A stretch of 62,500 nt of DNA from Glandiceps talaboti (GCF_964340395.1 NC_135557.1:5343716-5406215); one strand, 5' to 3'. Positions 1-15,706 are shown, counted from the first letter of the stretch. A program made the numbers and translations. The notes: a model not told the origin generated them from the letters alone.

Positions 1-639
1 GGAAGGTATACAGAAATTAAAAGCCGAAATCTTAACCTTTATTGAGATAAGACAGGTTTCTGTTTTTTGTTTATATGTACTAGTGTACAAAATACATGCA
101 ATCGTCCAAACTAGAAAAGCTGACGACAGAAGCTAAGAGGCGTTGTCACGTGACAGAAAAGAGAAGTCAGAAGGAAGCCGACAAAGGACAGTAGACAAAG
201 CGTCGTTGAATAATTAACATCGAATGCAAGTTGTAGACAGATATGTAGGTTGCCATCTAATATAGAATTTGTGTTATTGAATTATAGATTTGCTATTTCC
301 GTCAAATTGCATATTAAATCTACATACAAATATGGATACTGAACACAATGCTGTTCCTCGATATTTTAGGTTTCTATAATTTTTCACACTTTTTTTCAAT
401 TTTGTAATATTTTCCCTTCATTTTAGACGAGTTGAAAACAAACTATTAATTCTCATCATTTAGTGTCAAAATATGATTTTCAACAAATATCAAATCGGAA
501 CACATTTTGGTCAATATCTGCAATATTTCCATTAGCCTAAGACGTTTTACAACTCATAAGGGTCTTTGTTGTAGTATTTCAAATATTGACTTTAATTTAC
601 CTCCGAGAAATTTTGTAAAAAATGTAATTTTGCAAAATT
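1..639. other. AT-rich stretch, no gene seen
   Basis: No convincing coding exon or repeat is visible. The only notable short motif is the palindromic E-box TCACGTGA at 146-153, a possible bHLH-type site; its function is unproven. Confidence 0.5.
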
Positions 640-838
640 GTTACCTCAAGTCCACCTTGCAAGATTGATTTTATATATAGTTTGCTTTGTAATGTGTTTT
701 TATGTGTATTTTGTTAGTTTTATTTCTTTGACATGTTATGTGTTTTGTAGACTTTTTTTCTTGAATATTTTCATTATATAGGAACCTGTAAATGGGACTT
801 GCTCCCGTTGGTCTTCAATTAAATAAATAAGTAAATGT
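640..838 (+). mobile_element. Possible 3' end of a non-LTR retrotransposon (LINE) relic
   Basis: A T-rich, low-information stretch ends in a short perfect stem-loop (GGGA-CTTGC-TCCC, 794-806), followed a dozen bases later by an AAATAAATAAGTAAATG tail at about 820-838. A small terminal stem-loop followed by a short tandem (AAAT-like) tail is the usual 3' terminus of CR1-like LINEs, and 5'-truncated copies with only this end are common in invertebrate genomes. No reverse-transcriptase sequence was recognised upstream, so class and left border are guesses. Confidence 0.3.
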
Positions 839-1315
839 AATTGTTGACAAAGAAGTATGATTTGAAACTAAGACAAGTACAAGTTAAATTCATGTACCAT
901 CTTAACTTATAATGTAGCTTGGTAATAGTGAATTGTAAAAAGGCAAAATACATGCTGCGAGGTAAACATTTCAGATACTGTGACGATTGCTTCCATTACC
1001 ACGTGCACAAATTCTGTAATGTTGCAATACAATTAACTATTTTTGGTTATTTCTTACCTATATATACATGTACCAAACCTTGACATAGAATGGATTAATC
1101 ATTCTGATTTGTTGCATCATACACGTACCTCCCTACAAATTATTTCTGAGCGTACACTATATACTAGCTTGATGTCCATGTGTAAACAATCGCATGAAAG
1201 GGGCACAGGTAATATTCCTGTTTGACAGCGAATTATTAGATCTTGATATGGTTAGATCACTAAGTTATAGTACATACCTCAACAATTATTACAAAGTAAA
1301 CAAAAACAACATACA
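839..1315. other. AT-rich stretch, no gene seen
   Basis: Only short chance frames are visible. There is no recognised repeat or RNA gene between the putative LINE tail and the first CT microsatellite. Confidence 0.5.
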
Positions 1316-1350
1316 TCTCTCTCTCCCTCTCCCTCTCCCTCTCTCTCTCC

Positions 1351-1397
<47 letters not shown>
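1316..1397 (+). repeat. (CT)n microsatellite with CCCTCT variants
   Basis: The left part carries several CTCCCT interruptions, one AAG interruption follows, and then the array becomes pure CT up to TCAGC. The serine/leucine-rich frame across it is a translation of the repeat. Confidence 0.95.
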
Positions 1398-1400
<3 letters not shown>

Positions 1401-2870
1401 TACCTACCGTCAATTTTATACCAATACAATTATATCAATTTATAACATATAATTTCATTTGATGTTCAATCCCACACAGTGAATCATTTTGGTCTGGTAT
1501 CTAGTGCCAAACACTTCCATGCCAAAATGATTTGAAGATAAAATTTGGAATTTGTGATTTCTGTAAATTCGTGATCTACAATCATCGAAAATATGGCTTT
1601 CGATCTTTTAATGTTTGACGTATTAAGGATAAATGTTCGATAAAATATAGAATTAGCGACTTTTAAAAATAACTGTTAGAAGTGTTAATTAAAATTTTAT
1701 CTTTGTGACGGCGTGTAGGAAAGTATTCACAATTTTCGGAGATTTCTTCTTCTCTAAATTTGAAACCGGCAGCAGAATTTTTTTTTTTTAATTTTTGCAG
1801 AACGTGTCGTCTGCCTCGGTTGTCTGGATGGCACAGTGCCAACAATCGATACTCTAAACTGTTATGTCTGCAACAGGCAATGACTGTTCGACCGACGGTT
1901 GACTTATCATGTGTGTGCTAGCTACAGATCTAGCACTTCTATTCAAAGATAGCAGACGATGAACAATGTAGATCCCAATTTTGTGAGCACAAAGTTTACA
2001 ATATGGCAGTTATTTTGAAAACGATTGTGTCAAAAACCTAAATAAGACCCTGGAAGATAGGGATATCTAATTGTATTATTGTAAACTCCTGGTGATAAGG
2101 CATTGTCCTCAAGCCTTGATTTATCAATTCCGTCGTCTAGTCTTCATAGCACGCCTCTTTTATCAGACTACCCTTGTCAGCTTCCACAGATAAATACTGT
2201 TCTATTGTTCAAAATGTGTTTGTCACTTTGCCGACAAAATGTAGTCTGTCTATACAAAGGTTGGTGGGGAAACTGGTACACGCTTCCGGGTTAGAAATGG
2301 CGCAACTGTGATGTCTTTACTGTAAAATATCTCGTGTGTAAAGCCAAATCACCATGCCTTCAATGTATAGCATGTGCAAAGTGAAGTAAATTTTCGAAAT
2401 GATTTCCACAATTTGCTGCAAATGTAACTATTGTTGCTCAGACTATCATAATATCGTCGACCACGTTTGGCAGCCATACAACTAACTCCTTGTCAGACGA
2501 TGTCTGATGTATACCCACTCCAACCCAGACTAGCTGACCCAGTCTGGGCGTAGTCATGCTGAACATATTCCATGTAACATGGTATAAATCATGTATTAAA
2601 CTACAGCAGAGTAACTGCTCTATGCTCCAAAAACATGTTTCCATGGTAATGTAAAAATATAATTTTTTAGAGAATTTCACTAAACCGTGATGACAGATTA
2701 TTTCCGCTCACGGTATCATACTCGTTGTCATACAATGAAACAAGAAGTAGGCGGTGTCAAATACCAACTGAAAAAAATAACATATTACCGTTCGGAATTT
2801 GTCCATAGTCGTATGTTAATAAACGTAAAATGAAATATTGGGTAGTGACTGTATGAATAGGGGAGGGAGA
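1398..2870. other. AT-rich stretch, no gene seen
   Basis: Contains short stop-free frames, the longest about 80 codons on the minus strand at 2438-2680. None shows a recognisable domain, a codon pattern or flanking splice signals that would support a gene. Confidence 0.45.
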
Positions 2871-3024
<154 letters not shown>

Positions 3025-5224
3025 GGACATAAATGTTAACAAACGTTCAATCCCTGCAAAAAGTACACCAGTATTGAGTAACATCCCACCAAAATTATAA
3101 CACGAAAAACTGAAACATTTCGGCTTTATTCAGCATCACTTCAGATTTCAATCATAGAAATAATGATTTTCTTTACTTTTCTTTTAATAATCAAAGGTGG
3201 ATAAAATACATACAGTTATACTTTCTATGGTTTTCAGTATGCCAGTGTAACGAAACATGAGAATAGAAATAGCGTTACGTAGAATATGAGCAGCCGCCAT
3301 TTTGACAGTGTTGGTTTTTGAATTAAACTTCACCATACATACATACCTACATATCCTGAATTTGGGCAGCCTTGTGTATAAACAAACATACATGTATAAT
3401 AAGTATCATGCAGTCAGTATGCCATAAATTATATGTTAGTAAAAACCGCCTAAAATCTGTTCGATCAAACCCTTCCCACATGTAGACTTATTTCATCATC
3501 CGCCATTTGCATATTCTCGACCCAACCCAAACCACCGTATTGTGGAACACAGTCTCACGTGTGTATTTGTCGTTTATAAAACACGTCTACACCTTATACT
3601 GAACAAAGTTTCTATTCTACTGGTGTTGTTTAGATTTGGAGTAAAAACAATTGTCGTTGGTATCTCAATTATCCTTGATTGACCAATATGGAGATTACGG
3701 AAATGTCTACGAGACGTTGTTTTTATCCTCGGAAGAATCTAACCTCACATATGTATAAATTATACAGATTTGTATCCTGTGTTCTCACTAAGATTATTGG
3801 TTATACTACATAAGTATCGTCTAATTTCACTTTGTTATACAAAATATTTAAATTTGTCAAGGTAATTCTTACTTATAAACGTGTTTACCATATAAGAGTG
3901 GTATAGTCAGTAACTGGATTCTCATTTTTTGGATAGAATACACACAATAAGACATAATTAGTGATATCACTGGAGAGGTTGAATATGCGAAAAAAATGTT
4001 TACCAGCACAACGTTGTAGCATTTTAGATGTTTTGGAAACCAAAAATAGAATTATATAATAATGTAACATGTATCTTATATCTGAATGTCTGGTAAGAAC
4101 TCTGTATGTTAGTAGACATCATTCAGTTTGTCATAATGGGTAAATATATGAATGCTACGTCAATCAATATGGAGTAAAGCTTCCGAAAAACCCTTACAGT
4201 TCAACACACAGTGTCGATTTTGAGTATGACACAAAGACAGAGGAGTTCTTGGTGATTAAAGGGGGGAATAAAGACACATACTGAGATGTTTAAGATAATA
4301 TGAACATATCCCTTTTTGCCATAAACTAAGAGGTAGTGATAAAAATGACTTTTTGGTCACAAACAACTTAAAGAGTTACACATACACATCGCAAAAACTG
4401 AATTCGTCAATGACTAACTGATTCAAATGTGTAAATTTAAAAGAACGAAAAATAAAACTTGTAAGTAGAGGAACGCAGTGTGTGTAAGCATACAAGGAAT
4501 TCTATGTTTTGCTTAAGCTTGCAGTGCATACAACCAAAGTTTGCACTATCTTGAAACTTTACGATTTTCGTTCTACAAAAGTTGCATGTTAATAGAAAAT
4601 TGTGCCAAACCTATCGGAAAATCAGCAAGTAAAGAACTCGGCAGCTGTTGCGATGTAGGTGTAGATCTACCTGTAACATACAAAACCCACACAAACTTTC
4701 ATTACAACTCACGACGCAGTCAAATTTAAGATTTTAAAAAAGTACGATTGAGAGAGTGATTCAGTTTGAAAGTAAATCTGAAATTTCCCAAAGCGGAAAG
4801 TATTATTCTTTTCAGTATGAGATTTCAAACGTGGGTACAACAACGAATACTCGAGTTAAAATAGAGTATGAGACATTTCTGTGATACCTGTGGACTTACC
4901 GATGAGGTGTAGTGGACGAAAAATACTCATTTCCGCAAAACATTTTCGAAATAGAAATATCGTTACCGCGGGGTATGAAGGGGCTTAAACTGACGATTCG
5001 CTAGTCGTCTTTACTTGGGAGACACCAATACCAGTGTACATAAGGGATATTTCTGACAATATTTATAATCATGGTGTGTTTTCAATGGGTAATAAGACTA
5101 CATCTTCAGGCAATATATATAGCATTTAATATCCACGATCGTTGGTCCTTTCTATAAGGTATACACGTATACCATGGGACCCATTGATATAATAGCATTA
5201 CATGTAATTATCAAATACAGGCTA
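3025..5224. other. AT-rich stretch, no gene seen
   Basis: No exon with coherent coding potential was found. A CCGCCATTTTG motif (3294-3304) resembles a YY1-type core on the minus strand. Otherwise the segment looks like ordinary intergenic or intronic DNA. Confidence 0.45.
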
Positions 5225-5621
5225 ACATCCCTCTTCTATTGCATGCTATCTCGTCCTCAAATCATTCCTTTCTATTCCCTCACTGTCCTATCTCCTGACC
5301 ATCTTCGAGTCTATGTCTGCTCTGTCTCTTTCTTTTTTCACGGAGACTCCCTCTCGCTACCCCGACCCCCCCCCCCGTCCTGTTCCCGCTTTATCTATAG
5401 CCTATGTTTAGTCTTCCTACCTCGCCTACCTTTTTGTCTGTCTGTCAGTCCCCTTATCTGCCTCTGTCTGTACGTCTATCCCCCTCTCAGTCCGTCGTTT
5501 TATGTCGGTCTGTGACGCCAATCAGACTGACTCTTAATACCATTTTACTCTGCCCTACGTCATGTCTGTCTAAATTTGTCTATCCCTCTCTCCAGTTATA
5601 TTTCTGGCTGCCTGCCTCTCT
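5225..5621 (+). repeat. Degenerate pyrimidine-rich flank of an (ATGT)n array
   Basis: The plus strand is dominated by C and T with scattered TCTG, TCTC and CCTC words and a C11 homopolymer near 5367. It looks like decayed CT/TCTG repeats adjoining the pure ATGT array. The long frames that run through it have no recognisable domain. Confidence 0.6.
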
Positions 5622-6008
5622 GTATGTATGTATGTATGTATGTATGTATGTATGTATGTATGTATGTATGTATGTATGTGTGTATGTATGTGTGTATGTA
5701 TGTATGTATGTATGTATGTACGTATGTATGTATGTATGTATGTATGTATGTATGTATGTATGTATGTATGTGTGTATGTATGTATGTATGTATGTATGTA
5801 TGTATGTATGTATGTATGTATGTATGTATGTATGTATGTATGTATGTACGTATGTATGTATGTATGTATGTATGTGTGTGTGTATGAATGAATGTATGTA
5901 TGTATGCATGCATGTATGTATGTATGTATGTATGTATGTATGTATGTATGTATGTATGTATGTGTGTGTGTGTGTGTGTGTATGAATGAATGTATGTGTA
6001 TGTATGTT
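5622..6008 (+). repeat. (ATGT)n tetranucleotide array
   Basis: Nearly 390 bp of ATGT with sparse GTGT, ACGT, ATGC and ATGA variants and a (GT)n block near 5960-5980. Tyr-Val-Cys-Met (plus) and His-Thr-Tyr-Ile (minus) frames span it in all phases because the 4-bp unit lacks stops. These are not genes. Confidence 0.97.
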
Positions 6009-8660
<2,652 letters not shown>

Positions 8661-8932
8661 TGACAAGGAAGAGTTTCAAAGACGACACCAAAGGGGTTAG
8701 ACCACCGGATTTGTGAACCACTGCAACAGGACGAGCCACACCGTGTCCTGGTAGAACACCAGCCAGCGAACTGGACTGGTTAAAACATAGAGTAAGGGAA
8801 GCCATCTACACCAGACAGAGGAGACCCATCATGAACAGGGACCGAGGATTCCAACTACCATCAATTTACGGACATATTCTTCCGCCAGTTCGAAGAGAGA
8901 CATTAACACTGAATAATGAAATCAGTGCGTGA
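8661..8932 (+). pseudogene. Decayed Penelope-like element: C-terminal end of GIY-YIG endonuclease domain
   Basis: Conceptual translation in shifting plus frames gives a NHCNRTSHTVSW segment (about 8713-8751) and then REAIYTR, PIMNRD and GFQLPSIY in one open frame at 8777-8929, closed by TGA at 8930-8932. The order H-x-C ... SH-x-V-x-W ... (R/K)EAI ... P-x-MNRD-x-G-x-x-LP is that of the C-terminal part of the GIY-YIG endonuclease of Penelope-like retroelements, including the conserved Glu and Asn. The copy is dead: in-frame stops lie at 8698-8700 and 8752-8754, and at least two frame changes occur near 8752 and 8774. The upstream GIY and YIG motifs and the reverse transcriptase were not found, so this is a severely 5'-truncated relic. 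Family assignment is by remembered motif pattern, not alignment. Confidence 0.6.
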
Positions 8933-11146
8933 TCAGGGTCCGTAGAAGACGGATGGAAACGTCACATTCATTTCAAATGTACCGTTCCAAAGTAACTATA
9001 TTTTACTATCCTATTCATTTTAGGAACCACGAACAATATATTCTCAAAGAAAAAATTGTCACTGAAAATATTAATGTAAACACGATACCAACGAAGTTCG
9101 TTTGTAAATTGACTTATATTTACTGATACAAACAGCTAACTCAAGAATCCAAATCGCTGAAGTGACAAAAAAAGTATATCATATCGTAGCAACGACTTAA
9201 TCTAAAAGTGGATTTTAATGTTTCTTGCAATATCTTAACAAATCTTCCCCCAAAAAATACTCCACTCAGTACAATCTAATTTTGAAACCAAGCTACAGAG
9301 AAATATTCAATAAACAAACAACTCAATATTCTGATGTCTTATGCTATGATCACAATTATATTTGAAAGAAAATGTTTGAAAGAATTGTTGAAGTGTTTAG
9401 TATTCTACCGTACTTTTGTAATTTATTCCGGATTCAACAGGTTTATTGCAGTGTTACGTACGTTAAGGGTACCCTGAATCTCACACACAGTTTAGGGATA
9501 GAAAATTACCCTGAAAATCCACCGTGGTTTTCAAGAGTTTTCAGCATCGTTACAACAGTGTGATAAGTCAGCGTTAAGTGGGGAGTGTACAAATTTCTCT
9601 TAAAACCATCGGTGTCTGTATGTTCAGTATCCTGCCTGAAACGGTTCAAGAAATAGTGGTCTTTGACCCCGAGGACAGTTCTCGTTCGGTCCGTGTGTAA
9701 GACACACCGAAGTTTACGACGCCAGTGGTCCGTTGTGTTATAGAAGTTGGCGACAGGTTGGTAGGTAGTTTAAAAATTACATTAATTAAGAGATAAATAC
9801 CATGACGAAAACGTGAAAAGAAATTTTCCCAATTGAAAATGACTCTTATAATATTGAGATATTTCGTAACGATAATCGACAAGTGATGCCCTCACAACTC
9901 GATCAGCCTGAACGAAGACAAACAACAAGTTATCACAGCAACAATTTACAGTATCCAAAGCAAAGATTAAACTGGCCATTTTTTTATTTTACTTCACGAG
10001 TATGACATTATCCATTCCATGTAAATATTAGGCATTTCGTCACAAAAGGAATCTGAAAAATAACAACAATTTGATATGACCCAACACGAAACAAAATGGC
10101 GGACAATGGTGGTGTATTTTTTTTTTTGTCAGCCTTCCTTTCAATTTACAGCACATAAGAAATATCGATATTGCTTTCTAGACCAATCGAATTATTTATC
10201 GTCCAATATTTGTTATTTGGTTGCAAAACTAATATTTATCAAATGAAATAATTCATTAGAACGTGAAAAATCGATTGCACTAGCAGCGCCTGTCACAAAC
10301 AGCACTTTCCCGCCACCAAACTTTCTTGTGTTTTCGGTATTTGTGTAGCCAGAATTAGAATAATTTTAGACTGAAATCAGAAAATCTGTCAATATTTATC
10401 AACCTGAGTCAAAATTTGGTATAATAATCACAGTCATTTTCTTTCAAGAAGTAGCCATTCAAATAGGAATTGGCTGTTCTATGTACAGACCTATGATGGT
10501 GTGGGGAGTACATACATGGTATATAAGGTTTAATGTCAGGTCTGTAATTATGTTGTTGTCCAGTTACATTTATAAGTAATTGTTTTGATATATTTTCACT
10601 TGAATAGAAAGGTACATAATGTAGATACAACAAACAATAATTGATATAAGTATTGTACGCAACTAGATTCGTGTTATTGCGGAGACGGTGTACACCCCGG
10701 ACAGCTCGTCGACGTTCGAATACAGGACCTTAGGTGTAGTTCGTTGTCGGTCTCTGTGGTTCCGAAGAGTAGCTGAATAGCATGGTATGCGAAAATGCGC
10801 ATTGTAAACTAATTATTGACAGATTATTCGTAAATGTCACCACATGTGCACAGCGTCACAGAATCGCGAGGCAATATGAAATGACCGTTGTAGAAATATC
10901 ACCATTCTGATATTGTTTTTCAAGTATTCACCATTGCATTATACCAAGTATAGGTATGGTACAATGTCAAACGTGAGACTAGATATGCAATGCCTAATTT
11001 TTTGGCATAAACCAAAGTTACACACGTTAACGTTTATACAAGATATATACATCGGAAAATTGTACTCTGGTCTAAGAAGTTACTTATACGAATTATGGAC
11101 AGATAGGACGAAGGGGGTAGTGTGCAAAGCGACCGCAACGGAAGGT
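8933..11146. other. AT-rich stretch, no gene seen
   Basis: No supported exon. Notable small motifs are ATGGCGGAC after ACAAA at 10096 (YY1-like and a fair start context, opening only a 20-codon frame), TTTCCCGCC near 10306-10314, and a GC-richer patch at 10675-10760 with the palindrome GGTGTACACC. Confidence 0.45.

Positions 11147-11242
<96 letters not shown>
11147..11242 (+). repeat. (GACA)n array, about 24 pure units
   Basis: 96 bp of perfect GACA. A 233-codon frame at 10913-11614 runs through this and the next array only because both units are stop-free; its non-repeat parts show no domain. Confidence 0.95.
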
Positions 11243-11391
11243 TGGATTGACAAAAAGTTGTCTACTGTGAGTTTCTACATTTGGCATTTTGCACATACCT
11301 TTCCTGATCAAAAGAGACTGGGGAAGGTTGATGAAACGACACTGAATGAAAGTGTACACTTGCCAACCTGCATTGAAACTGAATTGGTTGT

Positions 11392-11592
<201 letters not shown>

Positions 11593-12760
11593 GGGAGATG
11601 AGAGATACATGTAGGAAGCGGGAAAGAGAGTTGAGAGGAATAAAGAAGGCATAAAGAGAGCTAGGCACTGAAAGATAGGACACAGCTAGACTGTAGGACA
11701 TATATCTAGTGACGTAGAAAACGAGGAGAGATAGATACACAGAGAAGGTTAATCGTGTATATGTAAATACTCAGTCTGTGTTTAATCGTTACTGGTACTG
11801 GGTATACACTTTACAACTAGTCGTGTTATATTCGTATTTACCATCAGCAGAAATGACATCAAATTGAAACTAAATGCCTGAAAAATAAGACTCAAAATCT
11901 ATGTACTTGAATACCTGCATTTATTGAAACACAGAAACATAACTCAAACTTGGATGCTATAGCTAACATTAAACGCAAGTACAGTGATAGTTGTATGTGT
12001 ACTTTTGAAATGACGATGTACTATATGTACACTGTACATGTCCTAGCCGCCATGTTTTCTGTGGCTTGTTGTTTAAATTGAGATATATGCCATACTTGTC
12101 AACATTGTCTGCCATGATTGCAGTACAACCAAGACGGTGAAAATGGTGACGCTAAATCTGAATTTCTGTTTTGCTTTCTCTGTCATTATTGCACATTTTA
12201 TAATCACCTAATATTGAAAGATATGTTGTTGCAAGTTAGATTATGACAAATGATATGATAATTAGATGGTGTAAATCTTGCTTACCCATGGACTCATATC
12301 TGTACGTGTGTTCAACTATCGGTTCCGCAGATGTGGATAAATTAAAGTTTTTCGTGCGACATTTTCTCCCAAATGGTACCCTGACATGTTGCGCCAAGAA
12401 TACAAAGACCAATTTCACTTAATGGTAAATCGATTACGTAAAGTAGGGCTCGGTATTTGAAATAAATTATATCGTCCTCAGTATATAAACATAGAATATC
12501 TATAGTTGATGTATACAGAGTGATGGAGCTGTTATTTTGCATATATACAACAGTATTTTTAATAAGTTCGCATATGAAAATAGAAAAATACAGATTAATG
12601 ACAGTTTCAATGGAGAATCTAACTTCGAGGGTTGGTATGAGGACTACCTGTATTTATGTATTATTGTCTCTGTCTCACCTTTTATATCGTACACTCGCCG
12701 TACTCTACTCTCTATCTATGACTCTCTGTTTCTGCTTCTCTGTCTCCATACCTGTTTCTC
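11593..12760. other. AT-rich stretch, no gene seen
   Basis: Starts purine-rich next to the repeat, then becomes anonymous. It contains CCGCCATGTTTT near 12047 and ends in a pyrimidine-rich lead-in (12655-12760) to the next ATGT array. No exon was recognised. Confidence 0.45.
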
Positions 12761-12868
12761 TGTATGTATGTATGTATGTATGTATGTATGTATGTATGTA
12801 TGTATGTATGTATGTATGTATGTATGTATGTGTTTGTGTGTGTGTATGTATGTATGTATGTGTGTGTA

Positions 12869-12899
<31 letters not shown>

Positions 12900-13011
12900 A
12901 TGTATGTATGTATGTATGTATGCGTGTTTATGTGTGTGTATGTATGTATGTATTGTATGTATGTATGTATGTATGTATGTATGTATGTATGTATGTATGT
13001 ATGTATGTATG

Positions 13012-13083
<72 letters not shown>
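12761..13083 (+). repeat. Compound (ATGT)n-(CT)n microsatellite
   Basis: About 255 bp of ATGT with GTGT-rich interruptions abuts, without spacer, about 68 bp of pure CT (13016-13083). The three plus-strand frames of 120-189 codons here are repeat translations. Confidence 0.97.
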
Positions 13084-13088
<5 letters not shown>

Positions 13089-13556
13089 ATATACTTACTA
13101 TAAAGTTTGGCAGCCATACTCACTGAAAACATTGACTTTAGTTTTTTATGTGTGTTGACTAACAATTACTGTAGCATATAATATACACATATCAAGACAT
13201 TTACATGCATATGTTGCATTATTTGATGCCCCAGCGTTGTAGTTGCAACATGTCATGGATAATGACTTATAGCAAAAGTGTGTCTATACTTTATACAATG
13301 AAGAACTGTTTTCATACTCGTGTGAATTTACGACCAAACACAAACTCAGTCCTCCCCCCCCCCTTCCCGACTCTTTACAGCTGTATTCTTGAAAATTAGT
13401 AATTAAACTGAGCAGTGTAAATTTACGACCAAACAGCCCCGAACATATTCTTGAAAGACATAGAGACGAATTAAAGTTCCAGCTCAATGATTTACTTCAG
13501 TGGTTGTAAAAGTTAAGTATTTCGTGAACGTCTATAGACTGACGAAAAATGACGCT
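13084..13556. other. AT-rich stretch, no gene seen
   Basis: Contains a C9 run near 13355 and the sequence TGTGAATTTACGACCAAACA at 13321, nearly repeated as TGTAAATTTACGACCAAACA at 13417. No exon was recognised. Confidence 0.4.
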
Positions 13557-13712
13557 AAAATACAGATATTGGGGCAACCCGTGATGTGAACGTACGGGTT
13601 AATCCTAAAATACAGATATTGGGGCAACCCGTGATGTGAACGCACGAGTTAATCCTAAAATACAGATATTGGGGCAACCCGTGATGTGAACGCACGAGTT
13701 AATCCTAAAATA
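13557..13712 (+). repeat. 50-bp minisatellite, three copies
   Basis: Three consecutive 50-bp units begin AAAATACAGATATTGGGG and contain CAACCCGTGATGTGAACG. The second and third are identical, and the first differs at two positions in the CGTACGGG/CGCACGAG part. A fourth unit breaks off after AAAATA. Near-identity points to recent duplication. Confidence 0.95.
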
Positions 13713-14167
13713 TGGATTGACAATACGTCAGATATGGAATAGATTAAGAGTACTCGGTTACATGGGCTGAGTTGGGCTGAGTTATTCCTTTAAAACTCTA
13801 TTAAGAATACAATGAATTTTCTCAAATCTTAAGAAATGTTGTAACAAAAAATCAACAAGAAATTGTTATCTTTTACTTATCACCTCCTCGGTTTTTCAGA
13901 CTTTCCGTATATGCGGTGACTGTACAATACTGTGGTTCAATTTTTTGTTCGCTTTCTAATTTTTGAATAGGGTATAATTATTTCGTGTACTAAATTTCAT
14001 CAAACAGGTTAATATATTTCTAAGCTTTTAGGGCGGAAATAATACTTATGTACATTTATCAAATAATATCACTGATTTGTCGTTTCTGGAACTTGGTTCT
14101 GGTAATTGTTATTATTAAATATAAATTCAACCAAGATTTACATCACAAATACATAGTATACTCTTAA
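13713..14167. other. AT-rich stretch, no gene seen
   Basis: No recognisable feature other than the direct repeat GGGCTGAGTT-GGGCTGAGTT near 13766-13784. Confidence 0.4.
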
Positions 14168-14246
14168 CAAACAAACAAACAAACAAACAAACAAACAACA
14201 ATATCATTGCTTAAACAAACAAACATACAATACCATTGCTTAAACA
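14168..14246 (+). repeat. (AAAC)n microsatellite with a duplicated flank
   Basis: About seven CAAA units are followed by CAATATCATTGCTTAAACAA, a second short CAAA run, and then CAATACCATTGCTTAAACAA. The 3' flank was therefore copied together with a few repeat units. Confidence 0.85.
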
Positions 14247-14680
14247 ATTATCGGTAGAGTCAGCAAATGACAGAGGATGCAAATAAATTGGAATCGTCAC
14301 GTGACTGTATCAGTCTGGAGTTGAAGAGGGAGAATCCAAATATGGCATCACAAAGTTGAAACCGTGCCAACACCTTCTGTGAACCAGACAGACAGGACAC
14401 GACCTCTGTGTTATAGTTAGCCGACAGTCGATCACATGTCTGGCTACAACAATGACGGTGCTCTTTTCGGAAGCTAATTCAATACATGCGCAGACAATAA
14501 TAATTTTTTCCTCGCGGGCGATAACTTTTAGGTTTTTTTGGCTCTCAAAACTATCAAATGTCGGACTTCAATGACGTCTTATTTGTATTTGCTTCAATGT
14601 TGAAAAGACGATTAGCGAATGGATTACTTTTTTTACTTCTTACTAATAAAGTTCTTGTAAACCATGACTCTAAAGGCAAA
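14247..14680. other. AT-rich stretch, no gene seen
   Basis: Contains a TCACGTGAC E-box near 14298 and a TGACGTCT near-CRE at about 14573. The ATG at 14558 opens a 99-codon frame whose second half is the (ATG)n and CTAC repeats; its first 30 or so residues have no recognised similarity. Confidence 0.4.
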
Positions 14681-14714
<34 letters not shown>

Positions 14715-14727
14715 CGATGATGATGAC
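14681..14727 (+). repeat. (ATG)n trinucleotide array
   Basis: Fourteen or so ATG units, then GACGATGATGATGAC. It encodes a methionine run in one frame, which is how the overlapping frame keeps open. Confidence 0.95.
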
Positions 14728-14744
14728 AAATCGACCTCTCTATC

Positions 14745-14786
14745 AATCTACCTACCTACCTACCTACATGTACCTACCTACCTACC

Positions 14787-14828
<42 letters not shown>

Positions 14829-14920
14829 CCTACCTACCTACCTATCTCTCTCGCTAGCTAGCTAGCTAGCTAGCTAGCTATATCTACCTATAGCTATCTA
14901 ACTATCTATCTAGCTAACTG

Positions 14921-14970
<50 letters not shown>

Positions 14971-15005
14971 TCCATCCATCCATCCATCAATCTATCAACC
15001 TCCTC

Positions 15006-15095
<90 letters not shown>

Positions 15096-15110
15096 TCTCT
15101 CTCTCTCTCG
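14745..15110 (+). repeat. Mosaic of successive tetranucleotide arrays ending in (TA)n and (CT)n
   Basis: In order: CTAC, TGTC, TATC, TACC, TAGC (about 14855-14880), mixed TATC, (TA)n at 14939-14966, ATCC (14968-14990), and (CT)n at about 15010-15109. Neighbouring units mostly differ by one base, as expected for serial mutation and expansion from one ancestral tract. Confidence 0.95.
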
Positions 15111-15185
15111 TGTTAGTAGATGGTAGACTGATTTATTAAATGCCAATGTTTAAAAGTTTAATTATGTAACTAGGCATTAATAAGG

Positions 15186-15616
15186 AAGTCACACACACAC
15201 ACATCCATCAGTCCATACATTCATCCATCCATATATCCATCCATTCGTAAAAGCATGCACATACATACATACATAGTATTACATACATACATACATACAT
15301 ACATACACACACACACATACATACATACATACATACATACATAAATAAATACATACATTCATACACACACACATACATACACACATACATACATACATAC
15401 ATACATACATACATACATACATACATACATACATACATACATGCATGCATGCATACATACATACATACACACACACACACATACATACATACATACATAC
15501 ATACATACATACATACATACATACATACATACTGACATACTGACATACATACATACATACATACATACATACATACATACATACATACATACATACATAC
15601 ATACATACATACATAC
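15186..15616 (+). repeat. (CATA)n array with CA and CATC segments
   Basis: About 430 bp of CATA with (CA)n blocks, ATGC and CTGA interruptions, and a CATC-rich left end. It is the complement-type unit of the ATGT arrays. Minus-strand frames of 100-143 codons are Tyr-Val-Cys-Met translations and not genes. Confidence 0.97.
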
Positions 15617-15706
15617 AATGTCTGTAGCTTGTGATGCAATATGTGAATGCCCCTTTTTCATGATGATATATTTTTTGTAAATATCTAAATAAATAAATAA
15701 ATAAAT
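15617..15706 (+). mobile_element. Possible LINE 3' tail
   Basis: A short T-rich segment ending TTTTTTGTAAATATCTAAATAAATAAATAAATAAAT looks like a terminal (AAAT)n tail of a non-LTR retrotransposon. It lies directly right of the CATA array. No coding part is visible, so a plain AAAT microsatellite is an equal alternative. Confidence 0.25.

Noticed and set aside
5404-5985. 193-codon and overlapping 87-109-codon frames in the ATGT array
   Set aside because: All phases on both strands are open because the 4-bp unit contains no stop. The peptides are Tyr-Val-Cys-Met or His-Thr-Tyr-Ile repeats.
12520-13165. Frames of 120-189 codons on both strands
   Set aside because: Translations of the compound ATGT/CT microsatellite.
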